A stretch of 64,000 bases of DNA from Xiheimicrobium sp052034585 (GTDB taxonomy: Bacteria; Myxococcota; Myxococcia; Myxococcales; Myxococcaceae), in NCBI GenBank assembly GCA_052034585.1, contig JBPOIJ010000065.1, positions 1-64,000 on the forward strand, written 5' to 3'. Of this stretch, positions 17,164 to 24,858 are shown piece by piece (the first letter of the stretch is position 1; the number at the start of each line of letters is the position of its first letter). The position numbers and the translations under genes are program-made. The notes under the pieces were generated by a model. The model was not told the DNA's origin, did not search any database, and worked only from the letters and a program-made list of their open reading frames with translations.

Positions 17164-17219
17164 AAGGCGTGCCGAACGGTGCGGCCATGCATACGAAGCC
17201 CGTCACTCCGAGGTGAGCC

Positions 17220-17873
17220 ATGTCGAGCAACGCGAAGAGCCCGCAGACGCTTCTCGACGCCAACAAGGCGTGGGCACGGGATCGCCGCGAGCGCGATCCG
17301 GAGTTCTTCAAACGTCTGGCCGCGCTCCAAGCGCCTCGCTTTCTCTGGATCGGCTGCAGTGACAGTCGCGTGCCCGCGAACGAGATCACCGGCACCGATC
17401 CGGGAGAGGTCTTCGTCCACCGCAACGTCGCCAATCTGGTGGTGAACACCGACATCAACGTGCTCTCGGTGCTCGAGTACGCGGTGAACTACCTCAAGGT
17501 GGAGCACGTCATCGTCTGCGGCCACTACGGCTGCGGCGGCGTGCTGGCCGCGATGTCGAAGCAGTCCTACGGCGGGATCAACCCGTGGCTCGGCAACATC
17601 AAGGACGTGTACCGGCTCCACGCGAAGGAGCTCGCCGCTTGCCCAGACGACGACGCCCGCGCCCGCCGGCTGGTCGAGCTCAACGTCGAAGAGGGCGTGA
17701 TCAACCTGTCGAAGACGACCGTGCTCCAGCGCGCCTGGCGGGAAGAACGACGCCCGATGATTCATGGCTGGGTCTACGGCCTCGAGGACGGGCTCCTCAA
17801 GCCGCTCGTGCAGCGGGCGCCGGGCGAGCACCTCGATCCCGTCTTCATCTACGATCAGGCGTCGCTGCGCTGA
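17220..17873 (+). CDS. Beta-class carbonic anhydrase
   Basis: Interconverts CO2 and bicarbonate with a Zn2+ site. A 217-residue protein with all beta-class signatures: Cys46 and Asp48 in I-G-C-S-D-S-R-V-P, and His102 and Cys105 in V-C-G-H-Y-G-C-G-G. The dimer-interface segment is V-F-V-H-R-N-V-A-N-L, and residues near 176-186 read V-E-E-G-V-I-N-L-S-K-T. It closely resembles E. coli Can. GAGG lies 6 bases before the ATG. It is 33 bases upstream of an ECF sigma gene and possibly co-transcribed. Bicarbonate supply fits the biotin-dependent acyl-CoA carboxylase encoded nearby, but this link is inference. Confidence 0.95.
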   Translation: MSSNAKSPQTLLDANKAWARDRRERDPEFFKRLAALQAPRFLWIGCSDSRVPANEITGTDPGEVFVHRNVANLVVNTDINVLSVLEYAVNYLKVEHVIVCGHYGCGGVLAAMSKQSYGGINPWLGNIKDVYRLHAKELAACPDDDARARRLVELNVEEGVINLSKTTVLQRAWREERRPMIHGWVYGLEDGLLKPLVQRAPGEHLDPVFIYDQASLR

Positions 17874-17906
17874 CACACTTCGCAGCCCTCGACGCACCTC
17901 CCAGTC

Positions 17907-18488
17907 ATGGACACCTCCGCCGACCGCCTGTTGGCCTTGATGCAAGCGGGCGACATGCGGGCGCTCGACGAGGTCGCGCGAACGTATGGTCCGCGGTTGT
18001 TGGCCGTCGCCCGTCGTGCCTGCCACCGTCGCGCCGATGCGGAAGACGCCGTGCAGCAGGCGTTGCTCGCGGCTGGCACCGGCATGACGCGCTTTCGGGG
18101 AGAGAGCCCCGCGATGCACTGGCTCGCCACCCTGGTCACCCGGAGCTGCTACCGGCTCAACGAGCGGCTCCAGGCCGAGACGCCGAGCGGCATGCGGCCG
18201 TGCGGCTGCGAAGAAGAAGCCGACGAGCCGGGCGATCGATCGTTCGCCGATGCGGTCGGGCGAGCCCTGATGGAGGTCTCTCGAACCGATCGGCTCGCCT
18301 TTCTGCTCTCGATCGAGGGCTTCACGTCGGTGGAGATCGCCGAGCGCTTCGCGGTGAGCCACGACTCGGTGAGGAGCCGGCTCAAGCGGGTGCGCAAGGC
18401 GCTCCGGGCGAAGCTCGCCGATGACACGGTCGAGCCCGGTCGGGACACCTCGAGGCATGAACCTCACTCCCGTGCTGCACACCGATGA
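17907..18488 (+). CDS. ECF-type RNA polymerase sigma factor
   Basis: A 193-residue sigma-70 family protein of the ECF type. Residues about 10-75 form region 2 (L-L-A-L-M-Q-A-G-D, then R-A-D-A-E-D-A-V-Q-Q-A-L-L). Residues 115-170 form region 4, with the helix-turn-helix around F-T-S-V-E-I-A-E-R-F-A-V-S-H-D-S-V-R-S-R-L. Between them the linker carries a Cys pair, P-C-G-C, next to an acidic stretch. No anti-sigma gene is adjacent. Its last 32 bases overlap the start of a thioredoxin gene, so the two are coupled. The target promoters are unknown. The overlap and the linker cysteines hint at redox control, which is inference. Confidence 0.88.
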   Translation: MDTSADRLLALMQAGDMRALDEVARTYGPRLLAVARRACHRRADAEDAVQQALLAAGTGMTRFRGESPAMHWLATLVTRSCYRLNERLQAETPSGMRPCGCEEEADEPGDRSFADAVGRALMEVSRTDRLAFLLSIEGFTSVEIAERFAVSHDSVRSRLKRVRKALRAKLADDTVEPGRDTSRHEPHSRAAHR

Positions 18489-18786
18489 CGCCCACTTCGA
18501 CGCCGAAGTCGCCAGCGCCCCTGCCGTGCTGATCGTCTTCTCGGGCAAGTGGTGCCCACCCTGTCGCGCCCTCGAGCCGACCCTTCAAGCCCTCGCTGCC
18601 GACCGGCCTCGGCTGCGGGTCGTCGAGATCGACGTGGACGACAACCAGGTCGCCGCCCAGCGCTTCATGGTTCGCTCGGTGCCGTCCCTCTTCCTCTTCA
18701 AGCAGGGACGCGTCGCCTCGCAGCGCCTTGGGAATCAGACGCGGCGGCAACTCGAGGAGTGGCTCGCGTCGACCGGAATCGCCTGA
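18457..18786 (+). CDS. Thioredoxin
   Basis: A 109-residue thioredoxin-fold protein: F-S-G-K-W-C-P-P-C-R-A-L carries the active site (WCPPC rather than the usual WCGPC), followed by V-E-I-D-V-D-D-N and the cis-Pro segment R-S-V-P-S-L-F-L-F-K-Q-G. It has no signal peptide, so it is cytosolic. The ATG at 18457 lies inside the sigma-factor gene and follows GAGG. Pro-Pro in the active site raises the redox potential relative to classical thioredoxin in known variants. It overlaps and is probably co-translated with the ECF factor. Confidence 0.9.
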   Translation: MNLTPVLHTDDAHFDAEVASAPAVLIVFSGKWCPPCRALEPTLQALAADRPRLRVVEIDVDDNQVAAQRFMVRSVPSLFLFKQGRVASQRLGNQTRRQLEEWLASTGIA

Positions 18787-18812
18787 ACGGCTCCCAGCAT
18801 CGAGGGAGGCCC

Positions 18813-19859
18813 TCAGCCGACGTACCGCTGCTCGAAGAGGCCGCGGAGCTTGGGGTTTCTTCGCAAGAGGTCGAGCGTCAAGTCCGCGTGGCCGGGCACG
18901 TAGCCGTTCCCGACGATCATCGTGACGTCCTTCCCCACGCCTTCGGCGCCGAGCGCAGCCGCGGTGAAGCTGGTCGCCATGGAGAAGAAGATCACCGCGC
19001 CGCCGTTCTTCACCGAGAGAATGCTGGCCATCTCGGTGTTGCCGACCGAGGCACAGTTCACCACGAGATCGGCGAGCGCTCCGCCGGTCAACGCGGCGAC
19101 CTTCTGCATCACCTCGACCCCCTTCGTCGCGTCGCACGCGATCGTGTGATCGCAGAGGCCGATCGCCTTCAAGGCGTCGAGCGCTGGTTGGGAGATGTCG
19201 AGCGCGATGAGCGTCCCATTGCCACCCATCACCTCGCGCGCCTGGGCGAGACAGAGCGCACCGCTCTTGCCGGCCCCCAGCATCACGATCGTCTGCCCCG
19301 GCTTCACCCAGCGCTTCACCAACGCAGGCGCCCCGGCAACGTCCAACGCGGCGAGCGAGAGCGTGTCGGGCAGGTCGGCGGGCAACTTCGCGTAGATGCC
19401 ACTGGCGAAGAGGATCGCGTGACCCGTGACGTCGATCCGGTCGATCTCGGGCTTGATGCCCCGCACCGAGTCGATCACCAGCGGCGTGAGGGTGAGGCTG
19501 ACGAGGGTGGCGATCCGATCTCCAGCCCGAAGCGAGGCGGCGTGCGGGTGTTCGGGAGACACCTCACGAACCCGGCCGATCAACATCCCGCCCGAGCCAG
19601 TCACCGGGTTCTGCATCTTCCCGCGCTCGCCGACGATCGCTCGAACCGCCTCGATGATCTTCGCGGAGTCGCCACCAGCCGCGTCCTTGAGTTGCTTGAA
19701 GGACGCCGCGTCGATGTTGAGGCTCTCGACGTCGATCAGCAGCTCGCCCGCTCGCAGGGGAAGCGACGGATCGATCACCTTCGCGCGCTGAGGCAGCACG
19801 CCCTGCTCTCCCTTCACCCGGGAGAGCCCGTAGAGATCGAGAGGAGCCGCGCCGGCCAA
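18813..19859 (-). CDS. kdd: L-erythro-3,5-diaminohexanoate dehydrogenase
   Basis: Predicted to oxidise L-erythro-3,5-diaminohexanoate to 3-keto-5-aminohexanoate with NAD+, a step of lysine breakdown after lysine 2,3-aminomutase. The 348-residue protein belongs to the medium-chain dehydrogenase superfamily but lacks the usual alcohol-dehydrogenase zinc motif. Characteristic Kdd segments are G-K-M-Q-N-P-V-T-G-S-G-G-M, A-S-L-V-S-L-T-L-T-P-L, A-A-L-D-V-A-G-A-P-A, the dinucleotide loop M-L-G-A-G-K-S-G-A-L-C, and F-F-S-M-A-T-S-F-T-A-A-A-L-G-A-E-G. The other lysine-fermentation genes (kamA, kce) are not adjacent. It starts 4 bases after the CglE-like stop, so the two are probably one transcript. Confidence 0.85.
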   Translation of the reverse strand: MAGAAPLDLYGLSRVKGEQGVLPQRAKVIDPSLPLRAGELLIDVESLNIDAASFKQLKDAAGGDSAKIIEAVRAIVGERGKMQNPVTGSGGMLIGRVREVSPEHPHAASLRAGDRIATLVSLTLTPLVIDSVRGIKPEIDRIDVTGHAILFASGIYAKLPADLPDTLSLAALDVAGAPALVKRWVKPGQTIVMLGAGKSGALCLAQAREVMGGNGTLIALDISQPALDALKAIGLCDHTIACDATKGVEVMQKVAALTGGALADLVVNCASVGNTEMASILSVKNGGAVIFFSMATSFTAAALGAEGVGKDVTMIVGNGYVPGHADLTLDLLRRNPKLRGLFEQRYVG

Positions 19860-19863
19860 GGCG

Positions 19864-20454
19864 TCAGAACGTGTACTGCACGCGCGGATAGAACCCGAGC
19901 GACGGAATGTTGGGCCCGATCACGAAGCGGAAGGCGACGTCCAAGCCGATCGAGAAGTGGTCCATGTTGGTCGCGTACTCGAGCGACGCCGCGACGCCTG
20001 CGCCCACGCCGCCCGTCACGTTCGTCACCGGAGCTGGATCGAGCAGCGTCCACCCCGCGAGCAACTTGCCGCCCACGTACAGTCGCTCGAGCACGCGGTG
20101 GAGATACCCGGCCGAGGCGCTGATGAAGATCAGCGTGAAGTTGTCGGACAGGGTGCAGGAGTTGTCGGCCTTGAGGCCCGACCAACAATTCTGCGCGTTC
20201 GAGCCGATGCCGACGTGCACGCCGATGGGAACGAGGCCCGAGCCGCCGCCGAGGGTGAGCTGATAGCCCGCGCCGAGCTGGAGGTAGGTCTGCAGGTTCG
20301 AATAGCCGTTGTCACCGCCGAGGGTGAAGAAGCCCCCGATGTCCGTCTCGGTGAAGAAGCCGCGGCGAACCTGGAGCGGAATTCCCTCGGAAGGGGCGGC
20401 CGCAAAGGCCATCGAAGCGAGGGCGACAGTCAGCAGAGCGACGAGCTTCCGCAC
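19864..20454 (-). CDS. cglE: CglE-like outer-membrane gliding-motility protein
   Basis: A 196-residue exported protein with a clear signal peptide (start VRKLVALLTVALASMAFA, cleavage near A-A-A). The GTG at 20454 was chosen because GGGAGGAG lies 5 bases upstream; a start at 20469 would include this RBS. The mature part is beta-rich with alternating hydrophobic strands and a terminal aromatic (Y-P-R-V-Q-Y-T-F), typical of an outer-membrane barrel. From memory the pattern V-R-R-G-F-F-T-E-T-D-I-G-G-F-F-T-L-G-G-D-N matches the adventurous gliding protein CglE of Myxococcus xanthus, but I could not align it here. It sits upstream of kdd, an unexpected partner. Confidence 0.6.
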   Translation of the reverse strand: MRKLVALLTVALASMAFAAAPSEGIPLQVRRGFFTETDIGGFFTLGGDNGYSNLQTYLQLGAGYQLTLGGGSGLVPIGVHVGIGSNAQNCWSGLKADNSCTLSDNFTLIFISASAGYLHRVLERLYVGGKLLAGWTLLDPAPVTNVTGGVGAGVAASLEYATNMDHFSIGLDVAFRFVIGPNIPSLGFYPRVQYTF

Positions 20455-20555
20455 GTTTTCTCCTCCCATGGATTCGGGCGCGGCACCTTACAGATCCTCG
20501 GACACCGCGCAACGCCTATCTGTCGCAAGCCACCGGAAACGCGCCCATTCGGGGC

Positions 20556-22127
20556 TCAGACCGGGAGCACCCCGCGCTTGCGCCCCGTCGGGAGCTGCTG
20601 AGCGGGGACGTAGAGGTCCAACCGAGCGGCGAGCTCCTTGCGCAGCTGATGGCCAGGAACGATCTCGTCGACGATCAGCTCGCTCGCGAGCTTGAAGATG
20701 TCGACGTCCTGTTTGTACTCCTCGCGCAGCTGCTGGATGAACGCCTGCCGCTCCGGGCCCTCGGGCTTCTCCTGGATCTTGTTGAAGTAGACGGCGTTCA
20801 CCGCGGCCTCGGGGCCCATCACCGCGATCATCGCTCCGGGGAGCGCGAGGGTGACGTTCGGGTTGAAACCAGGACCGCTCATTGCGTACAGGCCGGCGCC
20901 GTACGCCTTGCGCACCACGACGCAGATGCGCGGCACCGAGGCCTCGCTCACCGCCGAGATCATCTTGGCGCCCGAGCGGATGATGCCCTGCTTCTCCACC
21001 TTCGAGCCGATCATGAAGCCCGGCACGTCGGAGAGGTAGATGAGAGGAATGTTGAAGGCGTCGCACAGCCAGATGAACCGCGCGGCCTTGTCCGCCGAGT
21101 CGACGAAGAGGACCCCGCCCTTGTACTTGGGCTGGTTGGCGACGACGCCGACGACGTAGCCGTTGATGCGGGCGAGGCCAGTGATCAGCTCCTGCGCGAA
21201 GAGCTTCTTCACCTCGACCCAGCTGCCCTCGTCGATCAGCTCGTTGATGAGCGCGTACATGTCGAACGGCTTGTTCTGATCGGGAGGAATGATCGAGGCC
21301 GGCGGCGGCGGCTGTCCCTCGACCGGCGGAACCGGATCGATCGGCTTCCCCGACGTCTTGGGCCCCTTCGGCGTCACCCGCGGAGGCTTCTCGCCACAGT
21401 TGAGCGGCATCATCTCGATGTACTGGCGGGCGAAGGCGAGCGCCTCTTCCTCCGACTTGGCCAGCACGTCACCGCAGCCCGAGATCGAGCAGTGCATCTT
21501 CGCGCCGCCCATCTCTTCGAGCGTCACCTTCTCGCCGATCACCTCCGCCGCCATTCGCGGGCTGCCGAGGTACATCGAGGCGTTTCCGTCGACCATCACC
21601 ACGATGTCGCAGAACGCGGGAATGTAGGCGCCGCCAGCCGCCGAGGGTCCGAAGAGCAGGCAGATCTGCGGCACGACGCCCGACAGATGCACCTCGTTGT
21701 AGAAGATGCGCCCTGCGCCGCGCCGGCCGGGGAACATGTCGACCTGATCGGTGATTCGCGCACCGGCGGAGTCGACCAAATAGAAGAGCGGGCACTTCAG
21801 CTTGCCGGCGATCTCCTGGATCCGGAGGATCTTCTCCACCGTCCGAGCGCCCCACGAGCCCGCCTTGACCGTGGAGTCGTTCGCCATGATCGCGACCGGG
21901 CGGCCCGCGACTCGTCCGACCCCGGTGATGACGCCGTCGGAGGGCAAGTCGGTGTCGGCGTTGTTCGCGAGCTTGCCTTCCTCGACGAAGCTGTCCGGGT
22001 CGATCAACCGCGCGATGCGATCGCGCGCGAAGAGCTTGCCGATCTCTCGATTCTTCGCGTGGTATTTCTCCGCCCCGCCCTTCTCGACCCGCTCCACCAA
22101 CTCCACCAGCTTCTTCGTCATCGACAT
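20556..22127 (-). CDS. Acyl-CoA carboxylase beta (carboxyltransferase) subunit
   Basis: Transfers carboxyl from biotin to an acyl-CoA. The 523-residue protein has the crotonase-fold carboxyltransferase N-domain (Y-L-V-D-S-A-G-A-R-I-T-D-Q, then G-P-S-A-A-G-G-A-Y-I-P-A) and C-domain (Y-L-S-D-V-P-G-F-M-I-G, then R-K-A-Y-G-A-G-L-Y-A-M). A Pro-rich loop of about 35 residues separates the halves. Substrate cannot be fixed from motifs: methylcrotonyl-CoA (LiuB) fits the LiuC-like neighbour, and propionyl-CoA is the alternative. The ATG at 22127 follows AAGGGCG; the start is 71 bases after the hydratase stop. No biotin-carboxylase subunit is in the window. Confidence 0.88.
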   Translation of the reverse strand: MSMTKKLVELVERVEKGGAEKYHAKNREIGKLFARDRIARLIDPDSFVEEGKLANNADTDLPSDGVITGVGRVAGRPVAIMANDSTVKAGSWGARTVEKILRIQEIAGKLKCPLFYLVDSAGARITDQVDMFPGRRGAGRIFYNEVHLSGVVPQICLLFGPSAAGGAYIPAFCDIVVMVDGNASMYLGSPRMAAEVIGEKVTLEEMGGAKMHCSISGCGDVLAKSEEEALAFARQYIEMMPLNCGEKPPRVTPKGPKTSGKPIDPVPPVEGQPPPPASIIPPDQNKPFDMYALINELIDEGSWVEVKKLFAQELITGLARINGYVVGVVANQPKYKGGVLFVDSADKAARFIWLCDAFNIPLIYLSDVPGFMIGSKVEKQGIIRSGAKMISAVSEASVPRICVVVRKAYGAGLYAMSGPGFNPNVTLALPGAMIAVMGPEAAVNAVYFNKIQEKPEGPERQAFIQQLREEYKQDVDIFKLASELIVDEIVPGHQLRKELAARLDLYVPAQQLPTGRKRGVLPV

Positions 22128-22198
22128 GGGCGCGCCCTTTGGCACAGCTCGAGATCGGTGTCAGCGGGCGTGTGGGCTCCCGACGAAGCGGTCGGGAA

Positions 22199-22963
22199 TC
22201 AGCGGCCCTTGAAGACCGGCGGGCGGCGTTCGGCGAAGGCCTTGAGCCCCTCGAGTCGATCCTCGGTGCCGATCGTGTGCTGGTAGAACTGCTGCTCCAG
22301 GGCGAGCGCGGCGTCGAGGCCGAGGTGCGCGCCTTCGTCGATCGCGTGCTTGGCGAGGCCCACCGCGATGGGGGCGTTCTCGACGATGCTCTTCGCGAGG
22401 TGCATCGCGTCGTCGATCGAGCCGACCCGGTTCACCACGCCCAGCCGGAGCGCTTCCTCCGCCCCGACTCGCCGCCCGGTGAGGATGAGATCCTTCGCGG
22501 CGCCCTTGCCGATGAGTCGCGGCAGGCGCTGGGTCCCACCGCCTCCGGGGATGATGCCCAGCTTCACCTCGGTGAGCCCGAGCTCGGCGTCGTCGTCCAT
22601 CACCCGCAGATCGCACGAGAGCGCCAGCTCGGTTCCTCCGCCGAAGGCCGCTCCGTTGAGGAAGGCGATGAAGACACAGTCGCTCTGCTCGAGCGCGCGG
22701 AAGGCCGCCCGCAGCCCGTCGAGGAAGGCGCGCACGTCGTCGGGCGTCATCGTCGCCCGCTCTTTGAGATCGGCGCCGGCGCAGAAGGCCTTGTCTCCCG
22801 CCCCAGTGAGCACCACGCAGCGAACCTGGCGATCGGCGCTGACCCGCGCGACGTGCTGACGAAGCTCGGCCACCATCGCCTTCGAGAGCGCGTTGCGGCG
22901 CGCTTCGCCATTGATCGTCCAGCGTTCGACCGTCCCCTGTGCCTCGATGATGAACTCAGCCAT
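22199..22963 (-). CDS. Enoyl-CoA hydratase family, candidate methylglutaconyl-CoA hydratase LiuC
   Basis: A 254-residue crotonase with the oxyanion-hole segments A-F-C-A-G-A-D-L-K-E-R and N-G-A-A-F-G-G-G-T-E-L-A-L, and catalytic Glu in L-G-L-T-E-V-K-L-G-I-I-P-G-G-G-G-T-Q-R-L. From memory it resembles M. xanthus LiuC throughout (for example the start, G-D-K-A-F-C-A-G-A-D-L-K-E-R-A-T-M, and a closing A-E-R-R-P-P-V-F-K-G-R). LiuC hydrates 3-methylglutaconyl-CoA to HMG-CoA in leucine degradation. It precedes the carboxyltransferase gene in the same direction, which supports that pathway. Other short-chain enoyl-CoA substrates remain possible. The start is divergent to the Tim44/TerB gene with a 35-base spacer. 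Confidence 0.88.
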   Translation of the reverse strand: MAEFIIEAQGTVERWTINGEARRNALSKAMVAELRQHVARVSADRQVRCVVLTGAGDKAFCAGADLKERATMTPDDVRAFLDGLRAAFRALEQSDCVFIAFLNGAAFGGGTELALSCDLRVMDDDAELGLTEVKLGIIPGGGGTQRLPRLIGKGAAKDLILTGRRVGAEEALRLGVVNRVGSIDDAMHLAKSIVENAPIAVGLAKHAIDEGAHLGLDAALALEQQFYQHTIGTEDRLEGLKAFAERRPPVFKGR

Positions 22964-22998
22964 GGTGCAGGCTCCGCTTTTCCGTAGAGTCGCGCGCC

Positions 22999-24858
22999 AT
23001 GAAGGCGCCGAAGCGGTGGATATACCGGTCAGCTCCGTTCGTCCCTCTCCTCGTGCTGCTCGCCTCGAGCGCCTGGGCGCGGGTCGGCAGTGGCGAGAAC
23101 TACGACTCCGGCCGACGATCGGACGGAGGTGACGACGGGGCCCTCGTCGAGATCGCCTTCTTCCTCATTCGCCTCACCTTCGAGCACCCCTGCATCGGCC
23201 TCCCGCTGCTGATCGCCTTCGTGGTCGCGGTGTGGTGGTTCAAGCGGCAGGAAGGCTCGGTGTCGACCCGCAAGGCGCTCGACGCCGCCGAAGCCGAGCG
23301 CCGCACCTCGGTCTCTGCACGAGACGCCGACGGCTGGGTGACCTCGCTGCGCGCGAAGGACCCGGCGTTCGAGCTCATGGCGTTCTTCGATCGAACCAAG
23401 AAGCTCTTCGTCGACGTTCAGGAGGCGTGGTTCCGCCGAAACCTCGAACCCGTTCGTCGCTTCCTCTCCGACGCCACCTTCACCCGCCTCGCGACTCAGC
23501 TCGCGATCATGCGCGCCCAGGGCATCCGCGACGCGATCGCCGACGTCCAGGTGATCGATCTCCAGATCATCGGCCTCGAGCAGACCCAGTTCTTCGACAG
23601 CCTGCACGTGCGGGTCCGCGCGGCCCTCCGCGACGACGACGCCCCAGCGAGCGCCACCGACGAGCAGGCCCGCGCGCTGGCGCAGCAGAAGGCTCCCGAG
23701 ACCTTCACCGAGGTGTGGACCTTCCTCCGCCGCCCCGGCGCCGCGACCGATCCCTCGAAGGGGCTCGCCCAGGGCAACTGCCCCAACTGTGGCGCGCCGT
23801 TCTCCGGTGGCGCCTCGAACACCTGCGAGCACTGCAAGGCGATCGTCAACAGCGGCAACTACGACTGGGTGCTCGCCGAGATCACCCAGGGCAGCGAGTA
23901 CGCGAACGCCAACGGCGCCGTCGACGGGCTCGCCAAGGCCCGCCAACGAGACCCGGAGCTGACGACCGAGGTCCTCGAAGATCGCGCCTCGCTCGTCTTC
24001 TGGCGGTGGATCGATGCGCAGGTGAGTGGTCAGCCGGCGCGGCTGTCGAAGCTCGCCTCTCCGGCCTTCGTCGAGCAGCTCAAGGGCGAGCTCGATGCGC
24101 TCTCGGCGGCCGGGCGGCAGAAGGTGTTCCAGGAGTGCGCAGTCGGAGCGGTGAACACCCTCTCGATTGGCGACGATGGAGCGCGCGAGACCGCGAACCT
24201 CGAGCTCCGGTGGAGCGCGAAGATGGGCGTCGGGCCCAAGGGCCAACCAGCGCCGGCGCTCCCGTCGGTGCCGCAACGCTGGGTCTTCAGCCTCACCCGA
24301 AAGGTGGGCGCCCACTCGGTCTCGAAGGCGGGCGTGTCGACCTCCCGGTGCCCCAGCTGCTCCGCACCGCTCGGCGACAACGCCTCGACGAGCTGCGAGT
24401 ACTGCGGGGCCGAGCTCGCGAGCGGCGAGCACGACTGGGTCTTGACCGCCGCGGCACCGTGGGAGGCGTTCGGCGCACGTGCCCCTCGGCCGAGCGGTCC
24501 ACGACCGACGCGGGTGCCCGATCGCGAAGAGCGAGAACGGCTGCTCTATCTCATGGCGGCGATGGCTGCGGCTGACGGGGTGGTGGACGAAAAGGAGCGG
24601 AAGCTCCTGCGAATGTGCGCCGAGCGCTGGGGCGTTCCGTTCGCCAACGTCGAGCTCGCCCTGAAGTCGGGGGCAGGCCTCTTCGACAAGCTCATGACGC
24701 GCGGGTCGGCCGAGGCCGAGACCTTCCTCCGCGAGCTCGTGCAGATGGCGCTCGTCGACGGGAAGATCGATCGAAAGGAACGGCAGCTCCTCGAGGCAGC
24801 CGCCGCCCATCTCGGCCTCGCCGGGCGGGTGAGTGAGTTCCTCAGCGCTGGAGGTTGA
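22999..24858 (+). CDS. Membrane protein with two Tim44-like domains, two zinc ribbons and a TerB domain
   Basis: A 619-residue protein of unknown function with an unusual layout. Residues 1-27 are a signal peptide or first membrane segment; a second lies at about 50-75. Residues about 110-240 resemble a Tim44-like domain (R-N-L-E-P-V-R-R-F-L-S-D-A-T-F). A zinc ribbon follows (C-P-N-C-G-A-P-F, C-E-H-C-K), then a second Tim44-like region at about 310-440 and a second ribbon (C-P-S-C-S-A-P-L, C-E-Y-C-G-A-E-L). Residues 505-615 form a TerB-like helical domain (A-A-A-D-G-V-V-D-E-K-E-R, then A-L-V-D-G-K-I-D-R-K-E-R). Each ribbon is followed by Y/H-D-W-V-L, so the modules look duplicated. It ends 17 bases into the convergent neighbour. 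Confidence 0.82.
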   Translation: MKAPKRWIYRSAPFVPLLVLLASSAWARVGSGENYDSGRRSDGGDDGALVEIAFFLIRLTFEHPCIGLPLLIAFVVAVWWFKRQEGSVSTRKALDAAEAERRTSVSARDADGWVTSLRAKDPAFELMAFFDRTKKLFVDVQEAWFRRNLEPVRRFLSDATFTRLATQLAIMRAQGIRDAIADVQVIDLQIIGLEQTQFFDSLHVRVRAALRDDDAPASATDEQARALAQQKAPETFTEVWTFLRRPGAATDPSKGLAQGNCPNCGAPFSGGASNTCEHCKAIVNSGNYDWVLAEITQGSEYANANGAVDGLAKARQRDPELTTEVLEDRASLVFWRWIDAQVSGQPARLSKLASPAFVEQLKGELDALSAAGRQKVFQECAVGAVNTLSIGDDGARETANLELRWSAKMGVGPKGQPAPALPSVPQRWVFSLTRKVGAHSVSKAGVSTSRCPSCSAPLGDNASTSCEYCGAELASGEHDWVLTAAAPWEAFGARAPRPSGPRPTRVPDREERERLLYLMAAMAAADGVVDEKERKLLRMCAERWGVPFANVELALKSGAGLFDKLMTRGSAEAETFLRELVQMALVDGKIDRKERQLLEAAAAHLGLAGRVSEFLSAGG

